Of a stretch of DNA of 64,000 nt, positions 10,300-23,020 are shown piece by piece. How positions within the stretch are numbered: position 1 is the stretch's first letter; the number at the start of each line of letters is the position of its first letter. The notes under the pieces are model-generated. The model saw nothing but the letters and a program-made list of their open reading frames with translations, did no database searches and had not been told where the DNA came from. The stretch lies in assembly GCF_030269925.1 (NCBI RefSeq), contig NC_085108.1, positions 2,914,001-2,978,000 on the forward strand, in the 5' to 3' direction. The position numbers and the translations under genes are program-made. Source of the stretch: Bombyx mori. Lineage: Eukaryota; Arthropoda; Insecta; Lepidoptera; Bombycidae.

Positions 10300-13285
10300 T
10301 AAAGACGGTACTAGGGCCCCCGGTCATGCCATAGCGATCCCGTGAATGATAAACCGGTCAATTCCGGGCCACGACCTCAAAACGTCCGAAAGTCAAACTC
10401 AAGGAGCACGGAACACGAGATATGGCACTGGCCGTAAATTAGGCCGTATATAAAATATACATACATTATGTACACAATTTATATATATATAAATAAATAG
10501 CTCACAACTCATTGTTCGAATAGCTGTCTGTATACAATAGTTGCACAAGACTGGATATTTTAAATCAGCAGTCCATTTAGCGCAATGCTCCTTAAAATAA
10601 ATTTGATTGAATTTTCATTGTCTTTTAATAACTTCAATACACAGTGTATTTAGATGATAGCCCTTATTGAATACAAACAGCTTTATTTAAAGTTAAATTT
10701 ACACTTATTAATATATAACACGCATATATATATATATATTTCAATATGAAATAATTAAGCGTACAACACAGTCTTTTCGATAGCCGATGTTAATATTAAA
10801 TCCGGTATCGTTAAGTGAGCGTTTCGCTTAATATCTTGACTGCATTTAAAATTCGAATGCTCAACGTATACCTAATACACTGACTTAAAACCTACATTTT
10901 TTTTGTGTGTGGCAGCCCCGAGTATAGATTAGTTTACTATATTCGAATACGGAATCAATACGGACACTTGTCAATGTTTTTTTAATTTTCACAGACCCTT
11001 CACTAACACGTAGAACGCATTTGAATACTTCTTACGTAAATACTTAGTGTAGATAATAGACATACCATATTGAATCGAAGTTAGTGATGTGCATTGACGA
11101 AATTTAGGGTTTTCGATCCGTGAAAGACTCTTTAGTTTTAGTATGGTAATCGACTTAATCTTTTTTTTATCATTTCGATCTTACACTGCGATCAAAGGAT
11201 TATGAACCGTATTTTTGATACGAATAGAGTCGACCATGATATCGAGTTTTTTGGGACTTACCACTTTTTTTTTTAATTTTTTCTTTTTTTTCTTAAAACG
11301 TACTCTATATGTACATATATCGGTTATATACCTAATGAATACAGACTATATACATACTGGCTACTGTTTAAAATCGTTATTTTTTTACGTCGTAATTTCG
11401 ACGAATACGTTTGGCACACAGATCATAGAAACAATGTGATCTGTGGTTTGGCACTTGTTTTCCAAAGCACGGCGACAAGACTTTCAAGTTCTCACGGATG
11501 GACGTCATTTAGAAATTTAAGCTCCGAGCTTTTTTGCGTTAAAAACGAATGAGAATAGTTCTTTCAATAGTGACGTCATCGTGTGTTAAAAATAAGGTGG
11601 GTAGCACACGTCCGGCTTTCTTTGCCACAGCGCTATCAATGATATTGAAGAAAATCATTGTCGCCGCGCGTATAGTTAGCTTTAACATTCGAATTTCGAA
11701 ACAAGTATTTAATTACTAAAAGAAAAAAAAGATACAAAATATTATCTTTGAAATTGGTAATTAAAGTAAAAAAACAACAACACTACTTTTGTTAACCAAT
11801 AAAAAAAAATCCTAAAAATTAAATAACATTTACTTAGTTACCGTTTTTTTTTTTACTTTTCTACCAAAAGAATTTTAACATCTGGCAATACTTTACTTTT
11901 TTTTTTCAACCCTCATAAGCCCTTATCCTCTACGTTTATCACTCGTTTTGTTTTTATTTTAGTCTCCCTAGACGTTAACAGCATCCCTGTAACTCCATAA
12001 ATAAATAAAAAATACAATTAGGAAAGTTAAAGCCGAGAAAAGACACTGTTGTTTTAATACATATATATAAATATATACATATTAACTACTCATGCTTTTC
12101 CATTTTCGTTCTAAATTAGTTTAAAAAGACCGTGCTTTCGGAGCTGGTAAAATTTAGAAAAAGTATTAAATGTAGTTAGTACTTTCGCTTTAGATACTAA
12201 GGATTTAAATTTAAGTGAAATATCTAAGTTATTTGGTAATTATATTGTTTTTTTACGTATTTATACTGAAGTATGATCAATTTCATTTACAAAAATACAG
12301 GAATCGTGAAGTTAGTTTTTTTTTTACTTCTTAATATTGAAATATATTTAGATTATTGAAAAAAGAAAAAATGCTTACAAGATCTTTTTCTTTTATGTAA
12401 AATTTTATGTAAACGTTGCTTTTCCGTATTTAAAAAAAAAAATATGCTGCTTAATAAATAATTTTCGACTGTAGTAAATTTTTTCTTTAGGTTTTATTTT
12501 TCCTAAATTTTTCATTATTGATCTGAAAACTCGTAAAAAAAAGTATTAGGGTTCGTTCTGAAAACTAAACTTTTCAATCCGGTTTGTTATTGAATCTTGA
12601 AGGATTAAAAACGTTTTTATATCAGCCGACACGATATATCGGTCCCGATAGAGTCGCCGATATCGAGCCACTACAAAAAGTGCACAGCGGTTATTTGCTG
12701 TTTTCATTTTTAAAATTCTCGTTTTAAATTGACGAAAAATAATAATCGCGCTAGAATCATTACGGTATCAAATGTTGGAATATGGCTCTAACGTCGTCAT
12801 GTGTAAATGACGAAACCTACACTTGTTATGTCGACATATTATGTCAAAATTATCGTATCGAAGGAAGGACCCTTGTAAACAAGACTTAGATCACAAAAAC
12901 AAAAGAGATATTTTATTATGAAGTTACAATCCAACTCATTTTTCAATCGTTCCTATTTTATTTTTTATATTTCACCCAGATCATGCCAGTAATTTATTGT
13001 AGCCAAGAATAAAGTAGTGCCAACATGACGATCGTATCAGTAAAACAGTAGTGCCAATATTATAGCTTAAAAAATTAAGAACATTAATAATTATCATTAT
13101 CAACATCAATCGATCATATCTCCATGTTTTTATGACCTACAAATATTCATACTAATTTATAATAGACGGCAGATAATTCTAAACATTCAATAACACTACA
13201 TTAATCTTAATAATACGTTCGAAAAACTATATACATAAATATATATATTTTTTTCAATTTTTTTTTTCATTTTTTTTTTCTACTA
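10300..13285. other. AT-rich stretch with no recognised gene; 3' flank of the minus-strand gene at its end
   Basis: Rich in A/T runs and short TA repeats. The right end is the downstream flank of the gene ending at 13292. AATAAA in minus orientation at 12957-12962 and 12912-12917 could serve as its poly(A) signals; the choice is an inference. Confidence 0.4.
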
Positions 13286-13291
13286 CAACAT

Positions 13292-16200
13292 TCAATCGCA
13301 CAGATAACTAAATTCGTACGTATAATTGCCAGCGTTCAAAACGAATCCCGAATTTAGTAGGTAATTGAACGATTTCACGTCTATCTCGATTGTCAGCAGG
13401 ACGAAGTTAAATTCGTAGGATTGCTGTCGTCCGACCACGGACCATCGCTTGGAGCGCAAACCCTTATTGTGCGCGGTCAAGGATCTTAGCAGACCGCACG
13501 CGCAATCCACATCCAAATTAACCATTTTATCGACGTGTATTTTCAACGACATTTTTATATTATTATCAGTCGAGACGCGTTTCACGTCCAACACCGATAT
13601 CTCGTTCGCATCACAGGCCTCCCTGAGCCAATAGTAGCCGTTTTCGCTGTGGCAACACAGAACCAAACCGCCGTTATAAATGCCGTGGCATTTCAGGCCT
13701 TGATCGTCCAAATCCGTAGGCCTCGAGGCAAGCACCGAATGTATTTTGAGCAGGAAACCGTTATCGAGGACCTCGTCCGGATGATTTTTCGGCAACAGCA
13801 ACACTTTTTGGTAGTTTTTGCGTTTTTTCCCTTTGGGGCGGGACGGGCTCGGTGTTGCCGGATTCGGAGCTACGGCTACGGAAGTGGACGCGGACGCTCC
13901 GTGCGAAGCGTCTTCCGCTGCATCAGGGTTCTCGGAGTCTCCCGCGTCCTCCTCGACACTGTCAGATTCGTCACGCTCTCCGAATATAGGATCGTAGGCA
14001 ACAGCGTGATTCCTGTATATTGCCTTGTTATCCTTCTTAAGTTCAGAAGGACGTTTCTCGTTGGCATTGAATAAGGTCCTGTTTATCTTGCGCAGGACCA
14101 CGGTGCTGTACAAACAAAATAACGTGGACATCAGATTTAAAATTATAAAAAAAATAAATAAAAAATCTAGTCGTTATCATATCCGAAATCTGAGTGAAAA
14201 CGGGACTTTAAAACTTTTGTGACGTCATGGCTAATGTAACGCGTGCGAGCGAAAGAGATAGGCAGATGTTCCAAATTCAAATCCTCAATTTTAAAAGTAC
14301 CAGCCAATTATAAAGGTGATACCAGTTTGCAAAGAGATATTCTTATTAATGGCAACATCTATTATTACAGATAAACTATCCACAAAATTAACTAGTGCTT
14401 AGAAAGATATTTTATTTAATTTTAATTTTACCTATTAATCTTGCCTATTTAGCTGCAAAGGATCCGTGCGTACTGAAGGTCGATGCACCGTCTCAGCGCC
14501 GACAACATTGATGTCCATGGACATCACTAACGATGTAACACCTTTACACAAAACTTAAGTTGATATAACAAAAAACACTCACTAGTCATTGTCGGCAAAG
14601 GCGGCATCTAAATACAGCTTCCCGACGCACTCCTGCGTCACGGTATACACGAGCCGCAGGAAGGAATCCTTCAAGGACCCGCTTCGTTTGTTCAACTGTA
14701 GCACGGCTTGACTCACAAACGCTCTCTCGGACCGAGTCAAAGTCGATTCGAAGTTTAACGAGCGCTCGATAACGGAACTCCTTGCGAACTGCATTATTTC
14801 TACCAAAATGGTAGTTTTGAATGATAACTCGTTTATCGTTTTCTTCGGGTAGAAACTCGGGCCGTACGGCAGGATCAGTCTATCCAAGATCTTCTTGTAA
14901 ACATCGCTGGTAACGCGTGAGTCGGTTTGTTCGCCCGATATTATGGTATCGGCGATGTCCTTTATCATAGATTTACTTATCTTCTCGTCGTAGGAATGTG
15001 TTTTAGTGATCTTTTTAATTTTGAGTTGCCTGTAAAGGAAGCAAAAAAACTTCCATTTATCTATCTATATACATAAAAATGAATTGCTATTTGTTAGTCT
15101 CGCTAAAACACAAGAACGGCTGGACCGATTTGGCTAATTTTGGTCTTGAATCATTTGTGGAAGTCCAGAGAAGGTTTAAAAGGTTTAGATAAATATGAAA
15201 ATGCTCGGAATTAAATAAAAATAACAATTTTGTTTTTCCCTTGTGTGTCCCCCATCCAAATGATTCCTTTCGTTTGTTTTAAGTTTCTTTTATACAAAAG
15301 CTTAGGTATTTTATTTATCGATTGAGGCACTACGAAGTCTGCCGGGTCAGTTAGTTTATTAATAGTTTTATTGAGTTATCATTTGATTGCATAGACGGAT
15401 GAACGAGCTAAAGATCGTTAGGTGTTACGTGATTAGCGTAGGTCATAGATATCATCACAGTGTGAATTTCGCTACTTACTCGAGCCACGAGGTCTAAGTT
15501 CCAACTATATAGTTCTTTAAACTGAAATTCAAAATCGATACCCTACCTCACCACAGTAATTAGGTACGCAAATTATATAATTTTTTTCGAATTGCCGAGA
15601 GTAAAGTTATCTATCATATCTATTCCTGGCAACCCTGTATAATAGATAATCTGTACCGAACGAATTCTACGAGTTAACATGGACTTTTTGGCGGGAACGC
15701 GAGGAGTGAAGCTGTGCTTTGTTTTATTTTGCCTAATTAGTGTGTCTCCAGGTTTAAACGCGTAATAACGGTAGTTTATTAACTGTCTAATATCTGTGAA
15801 AGTGCACAAATGTGGGGAAATGAAACAAAGCCGCTGACGTAACTTCTCGAGATCCTCCAAAAAGTCCACTGAAAAATTCCCAGTAAATGACCACCATTTT
15901 ACTGACATTATAATATTTCATCCCATATCATCTCATCTCATTTCATCTAAATTTCATATTATCATTTTTCTTCCGCACGGTGGCCGGCAAGAAGTGGATG
16001 AGGAGAGCCGCAGACCGTGCTCAGTGGTGTGGATTGGGAGAGACCTATGTCCTATGTCCTATCCTACCTAGAGACCTATGTCCTATATATGAGCAGTGGA
16101 CGACTGTGGGCTGTTGATGATGATGATGATGATAACACCAAAAATATAAATTAAAATAAGACATGACTTAAAAGCCTTAGTTACCAGGTCATAAAATCCT

Positions 16201-19200
16201 AGAAAAAAAAAAACCAGTTAACATCACATTATGCACTCACTTTCTGTCTTTAGAGACGAAAGCCACAAACCGCACGTGGGGCACACCGACCAACTGATCG
16301 AGGATCTTCAACATTAGACCCGTCTCCTCCGGCTGCGACAGATTGAACTTGAGCCTGTTATTGACAGCTGTCAGGGCGTGATCGATGAAGCTCATCTCCT
16401 TCTTCTTCAGCTGCCTCTTGTAGTGAGCTTTCGTTTCGTCCAAGTCGTTAATCAGGAGGTACAGGATTAGGTTTAGCTGGTCCTGTCTGAAGGCGGACTT
16501 GGTCGCGGGTTCGGGTCGAGATGTAGACGGCGTGTGCCCTAAGCCGGTGCCTGATGCCTGGAATACGTGAATCTATACATTAACACGTGAAGCGAAAACT
16601 TTGTAGCCCTTTTTACGAAAATTACGCGGACGGAGGATTATATGGTCTTTTTTATTGCTTAAATGGGCGGACGAGCTCAGACATCTACAACGTAAATGAG
16701 CCACCCACCTTGAGATATAAGTTCTAAGTCTCAGTTTTACAATATAACGGCTGCATCGCCCTTTAAACTGAAAAACGCATTACTGCTTCACGGCAGAAAT
16801 AGGCAGGGTGGTAGTACCTACCCGTGCGGACTCACAAGAAGTCCTATCACCAGTAAATTTCCCACACTTATAAAGAATATAGAGAAGAAGTGCAGAATGT
16901 TAATATATTTTTTAATTATGCATAAAAAATACATTCAATCAATATAAAAAGACATTACACACACTATCATGTATTTGACACAACACCTATACTCTTTGTT
17001 GATTGTCAAACTTTTGTCATTGTATAAAATCTGTGGCCAAATTGAGAATAAATTAATATTGTTTTGTATTTAATATTATTTGTCTATACTGTAGTCTAGG
17101 CGAAATCCGTGATTATAGAAGTCTTTGACAATAGAACCGTAAACATGTTCAAACTTATAGTTTCAATTAATTATAGTCGATTTTCGAATACTGAGGAACT
17201 ACTAGTACATTAAAAATTTAAAAAGTTGGTTGAAAGTTTTTTTTTTAAATGGCAACATTCGCATGTTTGACGTTCATTGCAGGGCCGGTGCTGATATTCC
17301 CGGATGGGGGGCAATTTACTGTCTACGGAATGCTGATGAGATCTTTTTGCCATTGTTGCAATCGAGCCTGTGGCCCATCCCTTATTAGGTCAAGGTATTA
17401 GAGTGAAGCGTTCTCGTCGAACCCGTCGCTTGCGACGAAGGGCTCGACGAGAGAATCAACCCAGAGATACAGCCCACTGAGTTTCTCGGATCTTCTCAGT
17501 GGGTCGCGTTTCCGATTCGGTGGTAGATTCTGCGAAGCACTGCTCTTGCTAGGGCCAGTGTTAGCAACTCTCCCGGTTTGAGCCCCGTGAGCTCACCTAC
17601 ACGTCAAGGAGAAGCTGAAATAGCCTCTCAAGGCTATCAGAATAGGTAGGAAAAAAAATATTCGTGAAACAAAATGACAAATAAATCGACGATGTCATAT
17701 CAGGTGTGTTGCGGGGGTCATGATGCACTCACCATTCTGAGCTGAGGTACCAATGGCTCTGTTATCCCATTGCCCCTCGCTCCCAGGGCTCCACCGTTCC
17801 ATCCCATATTTTCCATCATCCTAAAATAGATAACTGTTTAATATCTGTGAAGGTACACAAATGTGGGAGAATGAATCAAAGCCGTTGGATGTAATTTCTC
17901 GGGATCCTCCAAAAAGTCCACTGAAAAAAATCTCAGTAAACGACCACCATTTTATTGACATTATATTTCATCCCATATCATCTCATCTCATTTTAATTCA
18001 TTTCATTTCATGCCATGCCACGACGCTTCATATTAATCAGCTTCATTTCATTTCATAATATCATATTTAATAAAAAAACTATATATAAAAGATTAAGCTG
18101 TATGGTGTGATACCTTTGCCTTTCCATTTGAAAAAATAAAACTACTACTATTAAAATAGATAGTACGTCTACTGACTTCTTCATTATAAGTAAATGAGTT
18201 TTTTTTTAAATGATTGAAAGATTACTGGTGGCCCGGAGGCCTTTCCAGTTTCACCAGGACAGATGGGCGAGCAAAGGCTCAGCCAGGTAGGGTGGGATTT
18301 GCTGACAGAAGTAATGAGTATAAAAAGCCCGCGACAATGAAAGCAATATAATTCTGCCAAAGATTACCTTAAGATTAAAATTAAGGGGGAAGATTATATT
18401 AATACTCTTATTATTATTAAATTGCATTAGAATTTTTTTCAATATAACAAGCAATGGTAAGCAAAATTAGGAGTGAGGTGAATGACCTTGTTTAAGCCGA
18501 GCAGCAATGGAAACGTATTTTTTCGGTGCAACTACTTACTTCAAAGCCTTATTGCACTTTACCGGGACGGACATGTCGTTTAGTAATTTTATTTGCCACC
18601 TGCCCAGCCGATATTTCGGCTTGACTGGTTTACTGTCACCGACACTGTCAATGTCCGACCTGTTCGAGCCGAGTTTGAAATCGATTCGTTTTAAAGGCAA
18701 TAAAAGCTCCGACGCTGTCTGGGGGGTACTGAAAAATTAAACAAAACAAAAAAAATATGGATGGTGTCATGCAAGAGGTAACCAAAAAATAATAATACAA
18801 AAGCAATTAATTCGTGCTTTTCTACTATCTAGACTAATGTTTATTGTACGTGAGTTCATACCCGGACGTGCCCGGCTCTCCCTCGGCTCTACTCCTGGTA
18901 TCCATCTCGCAACTGTTAGATGACGAATCTGAGACCCTAAAAATTATTACAAGTGTCATAACTGAAATACCCTAATAAGCTTTAGGTAAATGAGTAATAA
19001 TTATTATTTCCTTTTTTTATTGCCCTTGTAGGCAGACGAGCATACGGCCCGTATCAGCTTACTGATACCCTTGAGAGGCTATGTCAGCTTCTCCTCGACC
19101 TGTAGGTGAGCTCACGGGGCTCAAACCGGAGTGTTGCTACCACTGGCCCTAGCAAGAGCAGTGCTTCGCAAAATCTACCACCGAATCTAAAACGCGACCC

Positions 19201-21161
19201 ACTGAGAAGATCCGACGAGAAACTCAGTGGGCTGTGCCTGTGGGTTAATTTACTCGTCGAGCCCTTCGTCGCAAGCGACGGGTTCGATGAGGACGGTGAC
19301 CGGTGCTTTAAGTACCTAAAAGAACCCTTAATGGATCGGAAGGAACCGTAATGACGTGGACTGTTTGATGATGAATGGTCACCATCGCCCATGGACGTCA
19401 GCAGTGCTAAGGGCAAAGCCAAGCCGCTGCTTACCGTTACCCTCCAACCTGCGTTGATTATTATAATTTTACTAATAGTACGTAGCAGATTGTATAAAGT
19501 AGTCGTTAATAATTACTTCGCCCGAATAAAACGCTAACACAAATACATTGTAATGAATCATACTTACTCAGCTTCAGCATTTCGTTTTCCAGCCCTGGGT
19601 ATCTTCTCTAAAACAGCGCAACTGAAATATTTAAATAGATTTAAACAAAAAATTATTATTATTTTGTATAATACAAGGAAGGGGCTTAATTGAAAATTAC
19701 TTTTTTTTTTCGATATATTAACGCTTGGGTCGATCGTGCCTCTCTATCGCTTGTTTTGTGCTCTCGCTTGCACGCTCAGGTTCAGGCGGAACGTGACACT
19801 TTTTTGTGCGTGCAGGCGGTGTCAAAAAAGTATGGATTTGTGTATAATATATGTGCTATTGTTGTGTTTTGTTGCTATTTAACAACTTTAATTTAATAAT
19901 GGCCGTTTTTTTTCTCTGTTCACTTTTTAATAGTGTTAATGACGGAAAGTTGTTTGGTTTTTGTTCAGCTATCTATACTAATATCATAAAGAGGAAAAAT
20001 TTGTTTGTTTGTTTGTTTCGAATAGGCTCCGAAACTACTGGACCGATTTGAAAAATTCTTTTTCCATTAGAAGCCGACATTGTCCCTGATGAACATAGGC
20101 TACTTTTTTTAAAAAAAAAATTATTTTATTTTTTTGATTTCATGTGTGTTTTAATGTTTCCGAAGCGAAGCGAGGGCGGGTCGCTAGTCTTTAATATACG
20201 ACATAGTTTTTTTTACAGCTTAGGATTGTGGACGAGCTCACGGTCCACCTGATGTTAAGTGGTTACCGGAGCCCATAGACACATACAACGTAAATGACGC
20301 CACCCACCTTGAGATATGAGTTCTAAGGTCTCAGTATAGTTACAACGGCTGCCCCACCCTTCAAATCGGACCGCATTACTGCCTCACGGCAGAAATAGGC
20401 AGAGTGGTGGTACCTACTCATGCGGACTCACAAGAGATTCTGCCACCAGTAAAAGTGCTTGAAACATGAGGTCCATATTGTGTAGTATAACGGTTGCGTT
20501 TTGTATTATTAGATTTCCCAAATAAACTCAATAACAAAGGTAAGGAACTAAGCAGATACGATCTGGTATCATAAAAACCACTTTTTTTTTACCTAAGCTG
20601 ATAGCCTTGAGAGGCTATTTCAGCGTAACCTTAACTAGTAGGTGAGCTCACAGGGCTCAAGCCTGACGACGTTGCTAACACGAATCCTAGCAAGAGCAGT
20701 GCTTCGCAGAATCTACCACCGGATCGGAAACGCGACCCACTGAGAAGATCCGAGAGAATTTACTCGTCGAGCCCTTCGTCGCAAGCGACGGGTACGACGA
20801 GAACAATGACCGGCGCTTGAGGTACCTAAAAGCACCGTTATTGGATCGGGAAGATCCGAGATGACGTGTTGAAAACCACCTAACCTTGTTTCGTCTTCAT
20901 TGGTGGCAACAGTGAGGTTGTAGTCGTGATCCTGGACACAAGTCTCCAATACCCGCTGAAACGTCACACAGAGGTCGTCGGTCCGATCCATATTACACGA
21001 CGACAGTAACTTGCATATGTAATTAACTTGTTCGCTCGTCAAACGAGGGTACTCTAAAATTAGTCGGGTCTCGTCGTTCATAAAATCCAAGATCGTTTCG
21101 CGGTAGTGGCGTGACGGCAATGCTCCGTCGGTGCCAGCTGTTAGTTCTGTATTTCGTAGCT
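13292..21161 (-). CDS. G-patch protein with a C-terminal DUF4780-like domain (5' end unresolved)
   Basis: Eight exons join in frame with GT-AG introns: 21161-20885, 19621-19568, 18936-18862, 18728-18540, 17820-17733, 16557-16241, 15029-14583, 14105-13292 (stop TGA 13294-13292). They give 752 codons; the first exon opens with two bases of a split codon after a good acceptor, so at least one upstream exon is missing. The fifth exon is a G-patch core (GWNGGALGARGNGITEP), continued by GTGLG at the start of the sixth. G-patch modules usually activate DEAH helicases or bind RNA in the nucleus. The last exon has an acidic linker, a basic GKKRK cluster, then about 180 residues with the spacing I associate with DUF4780 (CHSENGYYWL, later KRWSVVGR and IEIDVKSFNYLL). 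The DUF4780 call is moderate. The codon at the last intron is split TA/C; reading through it gives a false stop. Introns hold B, C, D, F, I and T repeats. Confidence 0.8.
15056..15354 (-). mobile_element. Family D Helitron-like element
   Basis: Full-length-type copy in the intron between the exons ending at 16241 and starting at 15029. On the minus strand it starts CTAACTGACCCGGCAGACTT and ends in the ATATAGATAGAT run. Confidence 0.65.
15975..16132 (+). repeat. 3' end of an RTE/jockey-type endonuclease-reverse transcriptase LINE
   Basis: Carries GGCAAGAAGTGGATGAGGAG, a frame also present in the longer LINE fragment at 29470-29900 (KKWMRRA.DRAQWCG), and ends in a GATGATGATGATGATGATAA simple repeat typical of such tails. 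An internal 'CCTATGTCCTAT' run is duplicated. Confidence 0.65.
16573..17206 (-). mobile_element. Family F Helitron-like element, interrupted by a T tail
   Basis: The minus strand begins at CTAGTAGTTCCTCAG near 17206 and ends near 16573 (TTAATGTATAGATTC). A family T tail (16647-16855) sits inside and separates the segment CGGACGGAGGATTATA from CCCACACTTATAAAG, which are adjacent in the other F copies. Confidence 0.65.
16647..16855 (-). repeat. Family T tail inside a family F element
   Basis: The minus strand reads CTGGTGATAGGACTTCTTGT through to a TAAGCAATAAAAAAG end. Nested insertion into F. Confidence 0.75.
17410..17650 (+). repeat. Family B LINE fragment
   Basis: Runs from TCTCGTCGAACCCGTCGCTT through TGAGTTTCTCGGATCTTCTC to GCCTCTCAAGGCTATCAGAA. 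Most similar to the copies at 39681-40097 and 51233-51632. Confidence 0.65.
18221..18308 (+). repeat. Family C repeat, 5' part
   Basis: TTACTGGTGGCCCGGAGGCC then the shared GGGCGAGCAAAGGCTCAGCC block, ending at GGGATTTGCTGACAG. It lies in the intron between the G-patch exon and the exon before it. Confidence 0.7.
19018..19445 (-). repeat. Family I LINE tail, split by a family B fragment
   Basis: The outer parts (19018-19055 with TTGCCCTTGTAGGCAGACGA, and 19375-19445 with ATCGCCCATGGACGTCAGCA) are adjacent in other family I copies. The family B fragment at 19056-19352 separates them. Confidence 0.6.
19056..19352 (-). repeat. Family B LINE fragment nested in family I
   Basis: The plus strand reads CTTGAGAGGCTATGTCAGCT to ATGGATCGGAAGGAACCGTA, the reverse of the B copies at 17410 and 39681. 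Confidence 0.65.
19973..20187 (+). mobile_element. Family E1 Helitron-like element, internally deleted
   Basis: Begins CTATACTAATATCATAAAGA and ends GAGGGCGGGTCGCTAG, with no terminal inverted repeat. A 5' CT and 3' CTAG is the end pattern I recall for lepidopteran Helitron-like 'Lep1' elements. It is shorter than the full copy at 50737-51175. Confidence 0.65.
20210..20452 (-). repeat. Family T tail
   Basis: The minus strand reads CTGGTGGCAGAATCTCTTGT to a degraded A-rich end; several CpG-type changes mark it as older than the 22121 copy. Confidence 0.75.
20590..20866 (-). repeat. Family B LINE fragment abutting coding exon
   Basis: Plus strand CTGATAGCCTTGAGAGGCTA through TTGGATCGGGAAGATCCGAG. 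It ends only 19 bases from the exon boundary at 20885, so it lies just inside the donor side of the first recognised intron of the minus-strand gene. Confidence 0.65.
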
Positions 21162-21199
21162 CTGTAATTGATCAGAATTAATGAGACGTTTTAATTGTT

Positions 21200-21640
21200 C
21201 TAATGCAAGCACACGAAAAGGCGAATGGAAAGACGACGATAGTCTGCTTTTGTGGATGGATGGGTGTGTGGTGGATTTACCATCGATCTATTACCACCAC
21301 CACCACCATTATTGGTAATAGATCGATGAGATTTACACCAAGTCTACGGGCACGAAACTTGCGATGGCTGAGCGATGGCGGGGCCGCGCGACGGCGATGT
21401 ATACAAAAGCATTGTACAGTATAGCGACGGGCACGAAACGGGCGATCGAGCGATGCACGGGCAGCAGTGGAGCTACGAGAACAAACCATATAGTTTGGTT
21501 TCGTCGCTTGCGCGGGTACACAGTGTTGTATTGAATTATTATTTTAATAATGGAAATTGATAATGAGGAATTTCGCCAACGCCGCCGCTCCGCCATCGCC
21601 GGGTCCGCTAGTTTAAACATATATTAAAGTTTCACCAATA
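21200..21640. other. Low-complexity unique stretch
   Basis: An ACC/TGG-rich short repeat near 21285-21320 is flanked by ATCGATCTATTACC and GGTAATAGATCGAT, which are reverse complements and form a small hairpin. GC content is locally higher. No gene recognised. Confidence 0.4.
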
Positions 21641-21828
21641 AATTAATAATTTTAATTTTGGAAAACAAATTATATAATCTATTAGATTAAGTAAAATTCC
21701 AGTACTGGGCGGATTTTTTTTCGGTGCCCGTTAGGAGCTTTAAGTTTATATCTGGCATTAAACAATCCCTCACACCGTCCTCAGTGCTACGGAGTAGATA
21801 TTGATAATGTGAATACTGCACCCAAGCT

Positions 21829-22083
21829 TTTTTTTTTATGCACATATGGGTGGACGAGCTCCCAGCCCGCCTGGTGTTAAGTGGTTACCGGAGCCCATAG
21901 ACCTCCCGGAGCCCTAGACAATGTAAATGCCGCCACCCACCTAGAGACAGTTCTAAGTCAACTTTTTACAATATAACGGCTGCCCCGCCCTTCAAACCGA
22001 AACGCATTACTGCTTCACGGCAGAAATAGGCGGGGTGGTGGTACCTACCCGTGCGGACTCACAAGACGTCCTACCACCAGTAA
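21829..22083 (-). repeat. Family T tail, opposite orientation to the neighbouring S element
   Basis: The minus strand reads CTGGTGGTAGGACGTCTTGT to the A-rich end. A short duplicated segment (GGAGCCCATAGACCTCCCGG) disturbs the middle. Together with the next element it forms an inverted pair. Confidence 0.75.
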
Positions 22084-22120
22084 TCACGCAAAATAAAATA
22101 AAAGCCGTCGTGGCCTAAAG

Positions 22121-22544
22121 TCGTCGTGGCCTAAAGGATAAGACGTCCGGTGCATTCGTGTGTATCGATGCACCGATGTTCGAATCCCGCTGGCGGGTAC
22201 CAATTTTTCTAATGAAATACGTACTCAACAAATGTTCACGATTGACTTCCACGGTGAAGGAATAACATCGTGTAATAAAATGAAACCCGCAAAATTATAA
22301 TTTGCGTAATCACTGGTGGTAGGACCTCTTGTGAGTCCGCACGGGTAGGTACCACCACCCCGCCTATTTCTGCCGTGAAGCAGTAATGCGTTTCGGTTTG
22401 AAGGGTGGGGTAGCCGATGTAACTATACTGAGATCTTAGAACTTATATCTCAAGGTGGGTGGCGCATTTCCGTTGTAGTTGTCTATGGGCTCCAGTAACC
22501 ACTTAACAACAGGTGGGCTGTGAGCTCGTCCACCCATCTAAGCA

Positions 22545-22618
<74 letters not shown>
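22121..22618 (+). mobile_element. Full-length family S SINE with a 72-base A tail
   Basis: The head has a tRNA-like Pol III promoter: an A-box-like GTGGCCTAAAGGATAAG and a B box GATGTTCGAATCCCGC. A middle segment (AACAAATGTTCACGATTGAC) then leads into a T tail from about 22312. The 3' end is an uninterrupted run of 72 A at 22547-22618, which points to a recent insertion. GTCGTGGCCTAAAG is doubled just before the head. Confidence 0.8.
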
Positions 22619-22619
<1 letters not shown>

Positions 22620-22762
22620 CGTGGATCATTTGCAGGAAAGCATGTGACGACGGCCGATGAGGATTTAAGTGGTCATCATCTACAGGGATAGACTAGTGTC
22701 GTGTCAAATATCCGTCATTTAAACAGAATCCCACATAGTGAGGGGCTTTAAGTATTACGTAA

Positions 22763-23020
22763 TAGCTGGCCCGGCAAACTTCGCAGTGCCTCAATCGATA
22801 AATAAAAGACCTAAACTTTTCTATAAAATAAACTTAAAACTTAAAACAAACAAAAGAATCCCTCCGACTGTGTCCCCCACATCAAATTATCTACCTTTTA
22901 AACCTTCTCTGGACTTCCACAAATAATTCAAGACCAAAATTAGCCAAATCAGTCCAGCCGTTTTCGAGTTTTAGCGAGACTAACGAACAGCAATTCATTT
23001 TTATATATATATAGATAGAT
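22763..23020 (+). mobile_element. Family D Helitron-like element
   Basis: TAGCTGGCCCGGCAAACTTC start, TATATATATAGATAGAT end; an internal deletion near 22890 removes the AT-rich centre present in other copies. Confidence 0.6.

Noticed and set aside
11215..11439. 74-codon plus-strand frame with Phe-rich stretch
   Set aside because: Encoded by a poly-T tract; no family, no splice signals.
13535..14074. 179-codon plus-strand open frame
   Set aside because: Antisense shadow of the last exon of the minus-strand gene; no own splice or start context.
14582..14968. Stop codon TAG ending a 128-codon frame
   Set aside because: The TAG overlaps a GTGAGT donor; splicing TA|C restores the frame into the next exon, so it is not a real gene end.
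19084..19422. Open frames on both strands near 19.1-19.4 kb
   Set aside because: Fall in the family B/I repeat fragments and recur with stops in other copies.
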